Shown one piece after another: positions 8,277 through 16,608 of a stretch of 64,000 nucleotides of DNA. The DNA lies in NCBI GenBank assembly GCA_014762625.1, contig JABURQ010000174.1, forward strand, positions 36,662-100,661, read 5' to 3'. The notes below the pieces were generated by a model. It was given only the letters and a program-made list of their open reading frames with translations, was not told where the DNA came from and ran no database searches. The position numbers and the translations under genes are program-made. Each line of letters opens with the position of its first letter. Position 1 is the first letter of the stretch. The DNA is from Planctomycetaceae bacterium (lineage in GTDB: Bacteria; Planctomycetota; Planctomycetia; Planctomycetales; Planctomycetaceae).

Positions 8277-9374
8277 TCAATTTACAGTCTCCGACGAGAA
8301 GTCAGGCATACGAATCCAGTGATCGGTAAATTGAATGTTCTCGAAGACCTGCACTTTGGGCATATGACACTCCAAGCAGTTGTCCCGATGACCTGCCGAA
8401 CACAGAACGTGATGATCCTGTTGCGGATCGTGGCATTGCACACATTGCCAGATTCCGCTGGAGTTCTGCATGCTGAGTGGTTGATGGGGATTATGACAGG
8501 TGACACAGGTTAATTGGGGAGAATTCTTAAAGCACGGTGATTGCACCAGTCCTACCGGTTGAAAGCGGACAATGTCGGGGTTGCCGGGAGTAATTTCCTC
8601 CGGTTTTTGATCCTCGGCGATACGATGGCATTCTCCACATCGTTGAATCGATTCCAGCTGACTGGCAGCGGCCCAGAAACCTTCCTGGATCTCGCCTTCC
8701 GACTCGACGTGAGCTTGACGGGGGCCGTGGCAACGTTGGCAGGTCACTCCCGAATGCAGCTCCTGAAAATCTGTCCGTCCTTCGTTCTGTGGCAGGACCG
8801 TCGAGTGACAGGAGAAACAGCGTCGCGCTTTGGGAGTATCAAACAGGGTTCCCAAGGCGGCGAAATATCCTGTTCCTTTCTGTAATGATTGGCCTGGAGT
8901 AATATCAAAATCATCCGTTTCGTGATACCAGCTCCAACGAAACTCGATAAGATCTCGCTCTCCCCAGCTGTCGGGTAAAGTTCCCACCCAGGTTCTGGCA
9001 TGAGTCCCTGAACCGAAGCACCAATCCAACTCCAAGTCTCGAATGGACGAACCCACCGTGCTGGACACGACGATCTCTTGCTGATCGATGTCGATAGTCA
9101 GCGCCTCATCTTTTTCAGAGGCGACTTGGCGAAATTCTTTGAGCAGCCTCAACGACTCAGGATCGGACGCGGACTGTAGAGTCCGAGCGTGACCGGTCTG
9201 CAAGAAGAATTCAGTTTGTTCAAAGTGACAATCTGCGCAAGAATCAGAGTCTGCCCACAATCGAGCTCGACCGAGTTGAGGTTCGGGGAGGGGGTGTGGA
9301 TGCTTGGCTCGTCCCAGCAAGATAATGGTGATGAGCAAAACAGCCAGAACTACTGGTGGCCATCGTTGTCCCAT
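8277..9374 (-). CDS. membrane-anchored heptahaem c-type cytochrome
   Basis: 365 residues with an uncleaved-looking N-terminal helix (VVLAVLLITIILLG) and seven CXXCH motifs: CADCH, CFSCH, CQRCH, CGECH, CVTCH, CVQCH and CLECH. The ordering, with a long motif-poor stretch after the first site, is like cytochrome c554/NrfA-type multihaem proteins common in planctomycetes. It should sit on the outer face of the cytoplasmic membrane and carry electrons; no catalytic role can be read. It is the first gene of a two-gene unit with the membrane protein at 5999-8275. Confidence 0.88.
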   Translation of the reverse strand: MGQRWPPVVLAVLLITIILLGRAKHPHPLPEPQLGRARLWADSDSCADCHFEQTEFFLQTGHARTLQSASDPESLRLLKEFRQVASEKDEALTIDIDQQEIVVSSTVGSSIRDLELDWCFGSGTHARTWVGTLPDSWGERDLIEFRWSWYHETDDFDITPGQSLQKGTGYFAALGTLFDTPKARRCFSCHSTVLPQNEGRTDFQELHSGVTCQRCHGPRQAHVESEGEIQEGFWAAASQLESIQRCGECHRIAEDQKPEEITPGNPDIVRFQPVGLVQSPCFKNSPQLTCVTCHNPHQPLSMQNSSGIWQCVQCHDPQQDHHVLCSAGHRDNCLECHMPKVQVFENIQFTDHWIRMPDFSSETVN

Positions 9375-9412
9375 GAGCTTGACAGATCAACATGTCCAGT
9401 GAGAACAAAGAA

Positions 9413-9446
9413 TCCGCCTTGAATATTCGAAAAGATTCAAGGCGGA
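9413..9446 (-). terminator. perfect 12-bp hairpin after the small lipoprotein gene
   Basis: TCCGCCTTGAAT (9413-9424) pairs perfectly with ATTCAAGGCGGA (9435-9446) over a 10-base loop. Read on the minus strand it follows the lipoprotein gene and is followed by a T-rich TTCTTTGTTCT, so it probably terminates the DUF1559-lipoprotein unit before the cytochrome gene. Confidence 0.65.
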
Positions 9447-9504
9447 ACCTATATGCAATTTTTCTTAGCCCAGTCGCTAAGAAAGCGAAAGCCAAAATGA
9501 AGAA

Positions 9505-9705
9505 TCAGTCAACTCTTTCGCCCGGTGCATTGGCTTCTCGTTCTGCGGCCATTCCTTCATCAGACAGTTCATCGACTGCTGCTTCATCTTCTTCTAAAGG
9601 TGTGTCGGGGGCACCGGCTCCTGGATCTCCACCACCACATCCCGGTAGCACACAAAAAGAGATTATGGCTAATGGGAGAATAAAAATAGTGGTTTTGAAT
9701 TTCAT
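9505..9705 (-). CDS. small lipoprotein
   Basis: 66 residues from the ATG at 9705, chosen because it has GGAG upstream and begins directly with the signal peptide (MKFKTTIFILPLAI) ending in the lipobox LPGC. The mature part is short, Gly/Pro/Asp/Glu-rich and acidic (EEDEAAVDELSDEG). Small acidic lipoproteins of this sort often follow DUF1559 genes in planctomycetes. Function unknown. Confidence 0.65.
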   Translation of the reverse strand: MKFKTTIFILPLAIISFCVLPGCGGGDPGAGAPDTPLEEDEAAVDELSDEGMAAEREANAPGERVD

Positions 9706-9754
9706 TTGAACGCTCCAATGTTCTGTATTGGTTGTAATTAATTTGCTGAAATGA

Positions 9755-9803
9755 AGAGAGGCCGCCAAAAATGCTGTTGAACAGCACTCCTGGCAACCTC
9801 TCT
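9755..9803 (-). terminator. branched hairpin between DUF1559 gene and lipoprotein gene
   Basis: Nested pairs AGAGAGG/CCTCTCT (9755-9761/9797-9803), GCCA/TGGC (9764-9767/9791-9794) and TGCTGTT/AACAGCA (9772-9778/9780-9786) form one long imperfect stem with a one-base loop on paper. It has no T-run, so it may stabilise or process the mRNA rather than terminate it. Confidence 0.45.
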
Positions 9804-9821
9804 GAGATTAAAGAAAAAGCA

Positions 9822-10877
9822 TCATAATCCTTGAGTTTCCCCGCCACGGATTGAGCCAACGGCGATCCAGGTTCCCTGATCGATGTTTTCGCTCACAAAG
9901 GTGACCGATCCATCACACATCAGGACTTGGACGCCACCGGTATGGTAACTGGAGGCTGACTTGATATCCATGGTTGTCACGGAGGTATCCTGGTCGCAGG
10001 CGTACTGAGTATTGGGAGGCATGAGTGTGTTGAACCACGGGCCCCAGTAAACGCGTCCGGACGCCCAGAAACGGTTCCCACGATCATCTTCTCCGTTGAT
10101 ATGCGAAGTCAACCCTTGACCGGTTGATGCACAGGAGTTGTAGTAGGCTCGAATCTTGGCAATGTTGGCCGGATCGTTGTTGTACACACGCGAACTCTGC
10201 GTGCCAGTCGCATTATTAAGTGCCCCGGCGGTCGGAACCCGAAAGCCTACTGATGTCTGGGGAGAGTTATCCCAAAGTCCCACTTGGCATTCCGAGGCCA
10301 TGATTGTGTTGGAAGTCCCATCCTTGATCGCAGAGAAGCGAATAGATGAACGAAAGGAAAACGGTCCTACCGGTGGACTTATCGACCATGTTGCGACCGG
10401 TCCAGCTGATAAAGAATAACTACTCGGGGATGAAGACGAGTGTGGGAAGGATGATGAAACCGGGTCGCTCGGGCACAGAAATGTTTGAATCACACTGTTA
10501 CGAACCCAGAATTCATTGCGAGTTTGATCGCTGGCGCCACCATCGTACCAATAACGATTAAAGTTGAGCTTTTGATAGAGAGACGCTTGATCGACAAAAG
10601 GCAAAATCATCGCCAATCCACTCCAACCTTCCCAGCACTTTCGAGTTCCGCTGTCATGAGTACAGGCTTGAGGGCTTCCTGGTAAGGAATTAAAAGTGTC
10701 ATGATAATTGTGCATCGCCAATCCGATCTGCTTCAGATTGTTTTTGCAACTGCTGCGACGGGCGGCTTCGCGGGCCTGTTGAACTGCTGGCAGTAGCAGG
10801 GCGACGAGCACTGCGATGATGGCAATCACCACGAGTAACTCGATCAGGGTAAATCCGCGCTTCAAAGTACGTCTCAT
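9822..10877 (-). CDS. DUF1559 prepilin-like protein
   Basis: 351 residues. The N-terminus is a type IV prepilin/pseudopilin signal: [19 protein letters not shown] with cleavage after Gly and Glu at +5, then [17 protein letters not shown], the standard opening of planctomycete DUF1559 (SBP_bac_10) proteins. The C-terminal H-X9-DG-like motif is seen as [15 protein letters not shown]. Strong GAGGAG Shine-Dalgarno before the ATG. DUF1559 proteins exist in dozens of copies per planctomycete genome and are thought to be surface pseudopilin-like; the specific role is unknown. Confidence 0.93.
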   Translation of the reverse strand: MRRTLKRGFTLIELLVVIAIIAVLVALLLPAVQQAREAARRSSCKNNLKQIGLAMHNYHDTFNSLPGSPQACTHDSGTRKCWEGWSGLAMILPFVDQASLYQKLNFNRYWYDGGASDQTRNEFWVRNSVIQTFLCPSDPVSSSFPHSSSSPSSYSLSAGPVATWSISPPVGPFSFRSSIRFSAIKDGTSNTIMASECQVGLWDNSPQTSVGFRVPTAGALNNATGTQSSRVYNNDPANIAKIRAYYNSCASTGQGLTSHINGEDDRGNRFWASGRVYWGPWFNTLMPPNTQYACDQDTSVTTMDIKSASSYHTGGVQVLMCDGSVTFVSENIDQGTWIAVGSIRGGETQGL

Positions 10878-11400
10878 CTTGATCTCCTCTAATAAAAAAG
10901 TTTGAAAGTAAAGAAAAGTGTTGGTTCGATGAAAAAGGTGTCAATAATCCGACGAAAACTCCGGATAGAATTGATGTTTGATTACGAAAGATAAGATTGT
11001 TGGCCTTAACGCCAGAGTGGGCAAAGCCAGTGATCGGTTTCTTTAGATTAGCCGAATCGTGACTGATTTTGAAAGCAGAAATCAGATTTTTTTCAGAATT
11101 TGGCTATCAGCCAGTTGAACGATCACATTTGATTGGCCAGATGTGATCAAGTTTCCAGAAGTGCGGTTGGTTGGTGCTGAAGTCCTTTCGATCTATGCCA
11201 ATCGTTCTCAGCGGCTGAGAATCGGTCTCCAACGATCCACCACGCCCAAATCAGGCGCGCAGCCGCTCCCAAATCCCGCGTCATCTGCGGTCAGATTATT
11301 CTCGTAATGTCTTCAAACCGGCGTAGAGGGGGAGAGAGTTTTGTCAGCCCGTGGGCAGTTTCTCTCCGAAGTGTTTGAGAAAGCGGGTTCAGAAAACGCG

Positions 11401-11459
11401 CGAACAAAACTCGACGCGTGCTGCGAGGAACGTCCGCGCGGACGTTACATTTTTGTTCG
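11401..11459. repeat. nested palindromes
   Basis: Outer arms CGAACAAAA (11401-11409) and TTTTGTTCG (11451-11459) enclose a perfect 18-base palindrome AACGTCCGCGCGGACGTT (11429-11446). No gene overlaps it convincingly. Confidence 0.8.
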
Positions 11460-11671
11460 AACAGTCCAATCGACACAAACCGAAAGGAGCCGACGAGTTG
11501 ATTAAGAGTGCGCAAGATCCGGAAATGTGTGTCCCCGAATCTTCAAATCTTGAAACCGGCGTTTCAGCGTTTGGCAACAAACTCGCATCAGGTAGGGCAT
11601 GCTCCCACATGCCATCCCTGCCAGTTCGCGCTGGCGGCTCAAAACAGCGATCTTTGGCAATTTGATTTCGT

Positions 11672-11742
11672 GTTTCGTGCTTTGTGTGTTGTTCTTCGTG
11701 CCAGGCAACAAAAGACCAAGTACAAAAAACCAAGCACGAAAC
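11672..11742. repeat. inverted repeat GTTTCGTGCT / AGCACGAAAC
   Basis: Ten-base perfect arms at 11672-11681 and 11733-11742 enclose about 50 bases. It lies just after the aldehyde dehydrogenase gene on that gene's strand. No T-run. Confidence 0.6.
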
Positions 11743-11767
11743 TCAAACACCTGCGGAAAACACATTG

Positions 11768-13351
11768 CTATTCGCCGACTGAGCCAGTTGTCCATTCGCC
11801 ATCGATCAGGCGCCAACAGTCGTCGATCGAATTCTTGTCCTGCAGAACCGGCGGCAGGCGATGCGGACGGACGTTGTCGAAGCATTGCAGCATCGAGAAT
11901 CGTTTGATTGACGCGGGGATTCCGACGGACGTAAAGACCGGATGTCCGGTCGCCGGGAACGGGCCGCCGTGATTCATGGCGGGGGAGACCGCCACGCCGG
12001 TCGGCATTTTGTCATTGAGCAAGCGGCCCACTTTCTGACGCAACAGAGGGGCGACTTGGTCGTAGAGCGAATCGTCGTCGCCGGCGGATTGACTGTAGAT
12101 GCAGCCGGTCAGGTTTCCTTCCAGCGTGCGGATCACCTGTTTCAGTTCGTCCGCCGAGTCGGCGATCACGAACAGGGAGGCGTTGCCGAACGCTTCGGTT
12201 TGCAGCTTGCCGGGGTTCATGAGGAAGTCGCGGGCCGAGACTTTCAGCAAGGTATTCTTGACGCAGAAACCGTCGCCGTCTCCCGCTTCACCGCCGGTCA
12301 GCAGGTCGGCTCCCGCCGATTGCAGGGCGATGATCCCTTCGGTGAGACCTTTCTGCGTTCCGCCGCCGAGGAGCGTCCCGACGGGAGCGGCTTCAAACTT
12401 GCCGACGGTCGTTTCGAGGAACTGGTCGGTCGCCTCCCCCGAGAGCATCAAGACGAGCCCCGGATTGGTGCAGAACTGGCCGGTCCCCATCAGGCAACTG
12501 GTGGTAAACTCGCCCGCGATGTCGTCGCCCCGTTCCTTGAGGGCTCCGGGAAGGATACAGACCGGGTTGATGCTGGAGAGTTCCAGATAGACCGGCTTGC
12601 CGGCTTTGTCGGCGGCTTCCTTGATGACCAGTCCCGCGTGGCGTCCACCGGTATAGCCGCAACCACCCATCAGCGGATGCGAGACCATTTTCGCTCCGTC
12701 CTCGTGGCTGGTGCGATAGATCATCTGCACGAAGCCGGGAGGCATGGCGGTTGCTTCGGCGGCCTGCTGAGCGGCTTCGGCGAACAGACGCGAGGTTTCC
12801 GGATGCGAGGAGTGTCCTTTGCCGATCACCGGGTTTCCGGCGGCGACCGCGGCAGCGAAGTCGCCTCCCGAGATGCCGTTAAAGGCGAAAGGGAAATTGT
12901 TCGGTCCGAAGACGACGACCGGTCCCAGCGGTCCAAACATCGACCGGATGCCGTTGGCGGTGTCGATAGTCGCTTCCCGCCACGATTCACTCTCGGCGGC
13001 GTCGGCGGCCTGTCGAAGCTGTCCGGTGGTGCGAGGGAGTTCGCCGTCTTTCAGTCGCGGCGAGACGGGGAGGGCGGTTTCGGCGTGAGCGGCTTTGACG
13101 AGAGCGTCGGACTTGTCCTCGATAAGATCGGCGTATTTTCGCAGGAAGTCGGCAAAGCGGCTGCCGGGCCAATTACGGACCACTTCCGCCGCTTTGGCGG
13201 ACGCCTGAACTGCTTCTTCAATCTCGGACCAGGGACTGACCGGGAATTCTTCCGGGAGCTGTTCTTTGGTGGCGGGATTGACGGCATGAAAGGTTTTGGT
13301 TCCCAGGGAGGGTTTCCATTCACCATTGATCAGGACAGGTTTGACGCTCAT
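11768..13351 (-). CDS. NADP-type aldehyde dehydrogenase, likely alpha-ketoglutarate semialdehyde (2,5-dioxovalerate) dehydrogenase
   Basis: 527 residues from the ATG at 13351 (MSVKPVLINGEW), preferred to the 24-residue longer frame because it matches the usual start of the family. The ALDH fold is complete: VVFGPNNFPFAFN cofactor segment, the catalytic Glu in LELSSINP and the nucleophile Cys in GQFCTNPG. Length (about 525) and the SINPVCILPGAL segment fit the KGSADH group that ends pentose, glucarate or hydroxyproline breakdown by oxidising 2,5-dioxopentanoate to 2-oxoglutarate. No other gene of such a pathway is adjacent, so substrate remains inferred. Confidence 0.85.
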   Translation of the reverse strand: MSVKPVLINGEWKPSLGTKTFHAVNPATKEQLPEEFPVSPWSEIEEAVQASAKAAEVVRNWPGSRFADFLRKYADLIEDKSDALVKAAHAETALPVSPRLKDGELPRTTGQLRQAADAAESESWREATIDTANGIRSMFGPLGPVVVFGPNNFPFAFNGISGGDFAAAVAAGNPVIGKGHSSHPETSRLFAEAAQQAAEATAMPPGFVQMIYRTSHEDGAKMVSHPLMGGCGYTGGRHAGLVIKEAADKAGKPVYLELSSINPVCILPGALKERGDDIAGEFTTSCLMGTGQFCTNPGLVLMLSGEATDQFLETTVGKFEAAPVGTLLGGGTQKGLTEGIIALQSAGADLLTGGEAGDGDGFCVKNTLLKVSARDFLMNPGKLQTEAFGNASLFVIADSADELKQVIRTLEGNLTGCIYSQSAGDDDSLYDQVAPLLRQKVGRLLNDKMPTGVAVSPAMNHGGPFPATGHPVFTSVGIPASIKRFSMLQCFDNVRPHRLPPVLQDKNSIDDCWRLIDGEWTTGSVGE

Positions 13352-13645
13352 GGGTGTCTCTCTGAAGCTAAGTCTCGATGAAATGATTGACTTCATGTTA
13401 TCGGGATCAGAGCGGGAAACCAACGCCTGACCGACAATCGGCGAACCTCGGACTTCAGCCGGGTGTCAGTTGAACGAGGATGCGGTTCTGCCGTGAGAGG
13501 ACGTTCCAAGTTGAAATCTGGCAGGAGATTGCGATCTGGAGTGAATTTTACTCACGCGGCGGAATTCGTTTTCCGATCTATTGATTTTGGAGACAATCCC
13601 GTTATATTTCAGGTGTAGGGAATATGCCCTGCATGACAGCGACAC

Positions 13646-13719
13646 GGCCCTGTAGCTCAATTGGTTAGAGTATCGGACTGTCGATCCGAGGGTTGCGGGT
13701 TCAAGTCCCGTCGGGGTCG
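13646..13719 (+). tRNA. tRNA-Asp (GTC)
   Basis: Cloverleaf of 74 nt: acceptor GGCCCTG with CGGGGTC plus discriminator G; D-arm with GGTTAGAG; anticodon stem TCGGA/TCCGA with loop CTGTCGA, anticodon GTC; T-arm GCGGG-TTCAAGT-CCCGT. CCA is not encoded. Confidence 0.97.
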
Positions 13720-13726
13720 CTTCAAG

Positions 13727-13763
13727 ACACCCACTGCCAGCAATTGGCCGTGGGTGTTTTTTT
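13727..13763 (+). terminator. Rho-independent terminator of tRNA-Asp
   Basis: Stem ACACCCAC (13727-13734) with GTGGGTGT (13750-13757), an inner GCCA/TGGC pairing, and a T-run to 13763. It begins 8 bases after the tRNA. Confidence 0.9.
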
Positions 13764-14301
13764 ATTGCGATTTTTGAGGGCTTTTGCCGTTTCTCGCCGA
13801 TTCCTCTCTCCGGTGCCGTGTGGGGTGCGAATGGTCAGAGATTGCCAGCGAATGCCCCGATTGGATCTGATCTGGTGCAAGCGTTCGCGATGGGGCAGCG
13901 AAATCTGATGACTGTGAGGCGAATTCACGAGGTATTTCCTTGAGAGGCATTGCTGGTAACGCTTCGATCCTCCTCGCATGTTTAGCAACGCCTTACCGGT
14001 ATAGTAATTCATATTGAGGTCCAGGGTCTGATGTCACATCACCTATTGTGCAAACGAAGTAAATGATGCTGTGATCATGCTGGTCTGCATTTCGACATCA
14101 ATCGAATACCGTGTCCGTGAAAAGATTCCAGACATTCATACGACCTACAGTACATCCAACCTCACTGCACGGTCTGACTGGCTGCTGACAAACCGGGTGT
14201 CGTCGATCTGCATCGACAAATCATGAGAATATCCTGCTTCGATCTCTTTGTCCCATGTCCACTCACTGCGTCATTGACACTACGTTTACACTGGACACGC
14301 T
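13764..14301. other. intergenic, no gene recognised
   Basis: About 540 bases between the tRNA terminator and the end of the exporter gene. Short frames on both strands have no protein-like features. I see no repeat or clear regulatory site. Confidence 0.5.
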
Positions 14302-16608
14302 TTAGGAATCGTTCTTAATCTCCTGGTTTTCGTCCGTTGTTGCCTTCCGCCGTTTGCGGAAATAAGCCAGCATCGGCGGCAAAAATAACAAGTCTCCCAA
14401 CAGGGCCGAGGAGATGGTCAGACAACCCATGGTGGCGAAGATCCGTTGTTCGCGCATGCCGCTCATGATCACGGTCGAAAAACCGACCGTCAGAATCACA
14501 GTTGTCATGATGAGTGCAGTGCCGGTCGAGACGAAAGCGGAACGAATCGCGTCTTCGTCCGACTTATCGTCGCTCTCTTCGCGATAGCGGGTAAGAAAAT
14601 GGATCGTGTCGTCCACCGCGATCCCCAGGCAGACGGTGAATGCACAAACCATCGCCAGTTCCAGCGAATGACCGGTCGCAACGAGCCATGTCCCTGTAAA
14701 TGCCAGCGGGAAAAAGTTGGGAACGAGTGCGATCAATCCGATCCGAATCGAGCGATAGGCAATGGTCAGGACGAGGAAGATCACAATCGAAGCACTGCCG
14801 AGACTGTAGGTCAAGTCGACGACAATCTGTTGCAGGTTTCGCCAACGCCAGACAGCGTCGCCTTGCAGGCTCAAATTGAATTGCGTTTGTTCCATATCGC
14901 GGTTGCGTAATGCCGTTTCGATCCTCTCAAACACGGGACCGTACGTCGCGATTCCCAGATCGCGGACACGAAACGTGACTTTCGCCATGCGGCGTTCGGG
15001 CGTGATGAAGACGCGTTTGAGTGCGGGAGGCAAAAGCTCGGCCATCGACATGCGTTGAGCTGCGTCGGGATCACCCGGCAGAGCATCTATAAAACTTTTC
15101 AACGACACTGGATGACCGATTAACTCCTCCTTGTCGAGAATCACATGAACGTCTCGCAGCAGATTAAGAATTTCTTCCGAATCGTTGTCGATTTTATCGG
15201 TCCAGTGGATACGAACCTCGGCGGTTTCCATACCGTTCAACTTGTCGTCCAGATGTGCGATGGCGCGGGTCACTTCAGAATTGGTTGGCAGTGCGTTTTG
15301 GACACGTTCATCGGGTCGCAGGGTCAACGAAATCCCGACGAGAGTCAGCGTCAAACCGATCGCGCAGAAGGTCATGGCTTTACGGCGTTGGAGGACCCAG
15401 TCGATCACCACTTCAATCCTGCCGAGGCTGCGATCCACAAGCCCTTCGCCGTGACCTTTCTCGAGTCGATTCCCCAATCGAGTCGAGCAGAGCAGGGGGA
15501 TGACAAGAATGACGGCGAAAAAGGTGAGTACGACCCCAATCACACAACTCCAACCGAACTCGCGCACCACTTCGTGATGTGCGAGCGACAGGGCTCCCAG
15601 TCCAATGGCGGTCGTCAAAGACGTCAGAAAACAGGCGAGCCCGACTTTTTGCAGCGCTTCGGCAGCCGCGGTCCGTGGGGAATCGCCGTTCGCGCGTCGG
15701 CGACGAATCTCGACCATGAGATGTACGCCGTCGGTAAAACCGACCAGACTGATCAACACTGGCAGGACAATATCGTTGAAAGGATTCTCCTGCAGGTCGA
15801 AAAAGCAGAGAAAACCGAGGGTCCAGAAAACTCCCAGAATCGGCGCTGCGGAAACGATCAGCACCGCCCGGAAGCCACGAAACAGGATCACGGCCATGAT
15901 CAGAATCATACTGTAGCCGATGACCTGATACCGCTTTTGATTTTCGCCGCGCGATTTTTCGAACGTGATATAGCCCGGGACACGGCCTGTCACTAAAAAA
16001 GACATGTCGACATCTTCATATTGATCGTCGACCTGTTGTGCAGTCTGGCGAATCAACTCGGTACATTGCTCGTCTGATTCGACGAATAACCAATCGAGGT
16101 GAATCAGCAGCAACAAAGTTTCCGCATCCTCCGAGAGCAGCTGTCCGCGTATGAGCGGATTCGCAAGAGCCTGTTCGCGGGCGTCTTCGAATTGTCGTGC
16201 GGAGGCGGTTCCCGTGGGAAAGATCGGATTTTGCAAACTAAACAAGTTGATCGGAGGGACTTCGTCCAGCCAGAAAATGTCTTGGACCATGGACAGCGCT
16301 TCGATCGAATCGACCACGTCCCGGATCGCCCGACTTCCTGCGGGAGTAAAGAAACTTTTGCTATCAACGATCAAGACGACATCGGCGTTATCGACTCGCA
16401 ACGGAGAGACGTCCGGCGGGAGAGCGGTTGAACTGGCGGCTGACGATGTAGAACCTTGCGGACCGGAAGTCGGTTCTTCTCCACCGATGATCCACTCCGG
16501 ATTGATGCGACCGACTGTAGCAATCACCGTGAATGCGAGAATGGTCAGCAAAACCCAAACGCGATGACGAGTTGTCGCCGCCAGCCAGCGATGAAACAAA
16601 GCGTTCAT
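14302..16608 (-). CDS. RND/MMPL-family exporter
   Basis: 768 residues with the typical duplicated RND layout: an N-terminal helix (LLTILAFTVIATV), a large periplasmic loop, a helix bundle around residues 230-400 (including VLISLVGFTDGVHLM), a second helix near 420, a second periplasmic loop and a final helix bundle (SIVIFLVLTIAYRSI, CLGIAVDDTIHFLTRYREE). The GxxxDDTIHF and GFTDGVHL segments are the conserved helix-4/10 Asp motifs of MMPL/HpnN-like proteins, which export lipids or other hydrophobic substrates using the proton gradient. Its start overlaps the stop of the copper-monooxygenase fusion gene by 4 bases, indicating coupled translation. Confidence 0.9.
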   Translation of the reverse strand: MNALFHRWLAATTRHRVWVLLTILAFTVIATVGRINPEWIIGGEEPTSGPQGSTSSAASSTALPPDVSPLRVDNADVVLIVDSKSFFTPAGSRAIRDVVDSIEALSMVQDIFWLDEVPPINLFSLQNPIFPTGTASARQFEDAREQALANPLIRGQLLSEDAETLLLLIHLDWLFVESDEQCTELIRQTAQQVDDQYEDVDMSFLVTGRVPGYITFEKSRGENQKRYQVIGYSMILIMAVILFRGFRAVLIVSAAPILGVFWTLGFLCFFDLQENPFNDIVLPVLISLVGFTDGVHLMVEIRRRRANGDSPRTAAAEALQKVGLACFLTSLTTAIGLGALSLAHHEVVREFGWSCVIGVVLTFFAVILVIPLLCSTRLGNRLEKGHGEGLVDRSLGRIEVVIDWVLQRRKAMTFCAIGLTLTLVGISLTLRPDERVQNALPTNSEVTRAIAHLDDKLNGMETAEVRIHWTDKIDNDSEEILNLLRDVHVILDKEELIGHPVSLKSFIDALPGDPDAAQRMSMAELLPPALKRVFITPERRMAKVTFRVRDLGIATYGPVFERIETALRNRDMEQTQFNLSLQGDAVWRWRNLQQIVVDLTYSLGSASIVIFLVLTIAYRSIRIGLIALVPNFFPLAFTGTWLVATGHSLELAMVCAFTVCLGIAVDDTIHFLTRYREESDDKSDEDAIRSAFVSTGTALIMTTVILTVGFSTVIMSGMREQRIFATMGCLTISSALLGDLLFLPPMLAYFRKRRKATTDENQEIKNDS

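Larger units (their letters stand above)
10878..11767. other. long intergenic region rich in inverted repeats
   Basis: 890 bases between the DUF1559 start and the aldehyde dehydrogenase stop. No frame shows protein-like composition. It holds several hairpins: TTCTCAG/CTGAGAA (11205-11221), the nested palindromes at 11401-11459, GGCATG/CATGCC (11596-11613), GCCAG/CTGGC near 11620-11635 and a 10-bp arm pair at 11672-11742. Confidence 0.6.

Noticed and set aside
11942..13381. 479-codon open frame on the plus strand
   Set aside because: It lies exactly opposite the aldehyde dehydrogenase gene, whose motifs are complete. The composition (Gly/Arg/Val/Phe-rich, no domain) is that of a shadow frame caused by codon bias.
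13646..13763. tRNA-Asp as an integration site
   Set aside because: No integrase, no direct repeat of the tRNA 3' end and no foreign-looking genes follow it.
15145..15996. 283-codon open frame on the plus strand
   Set aside because: Antisense to the MMPL exporter, with no domain and His/Gln/Asp-rich shadow composition.
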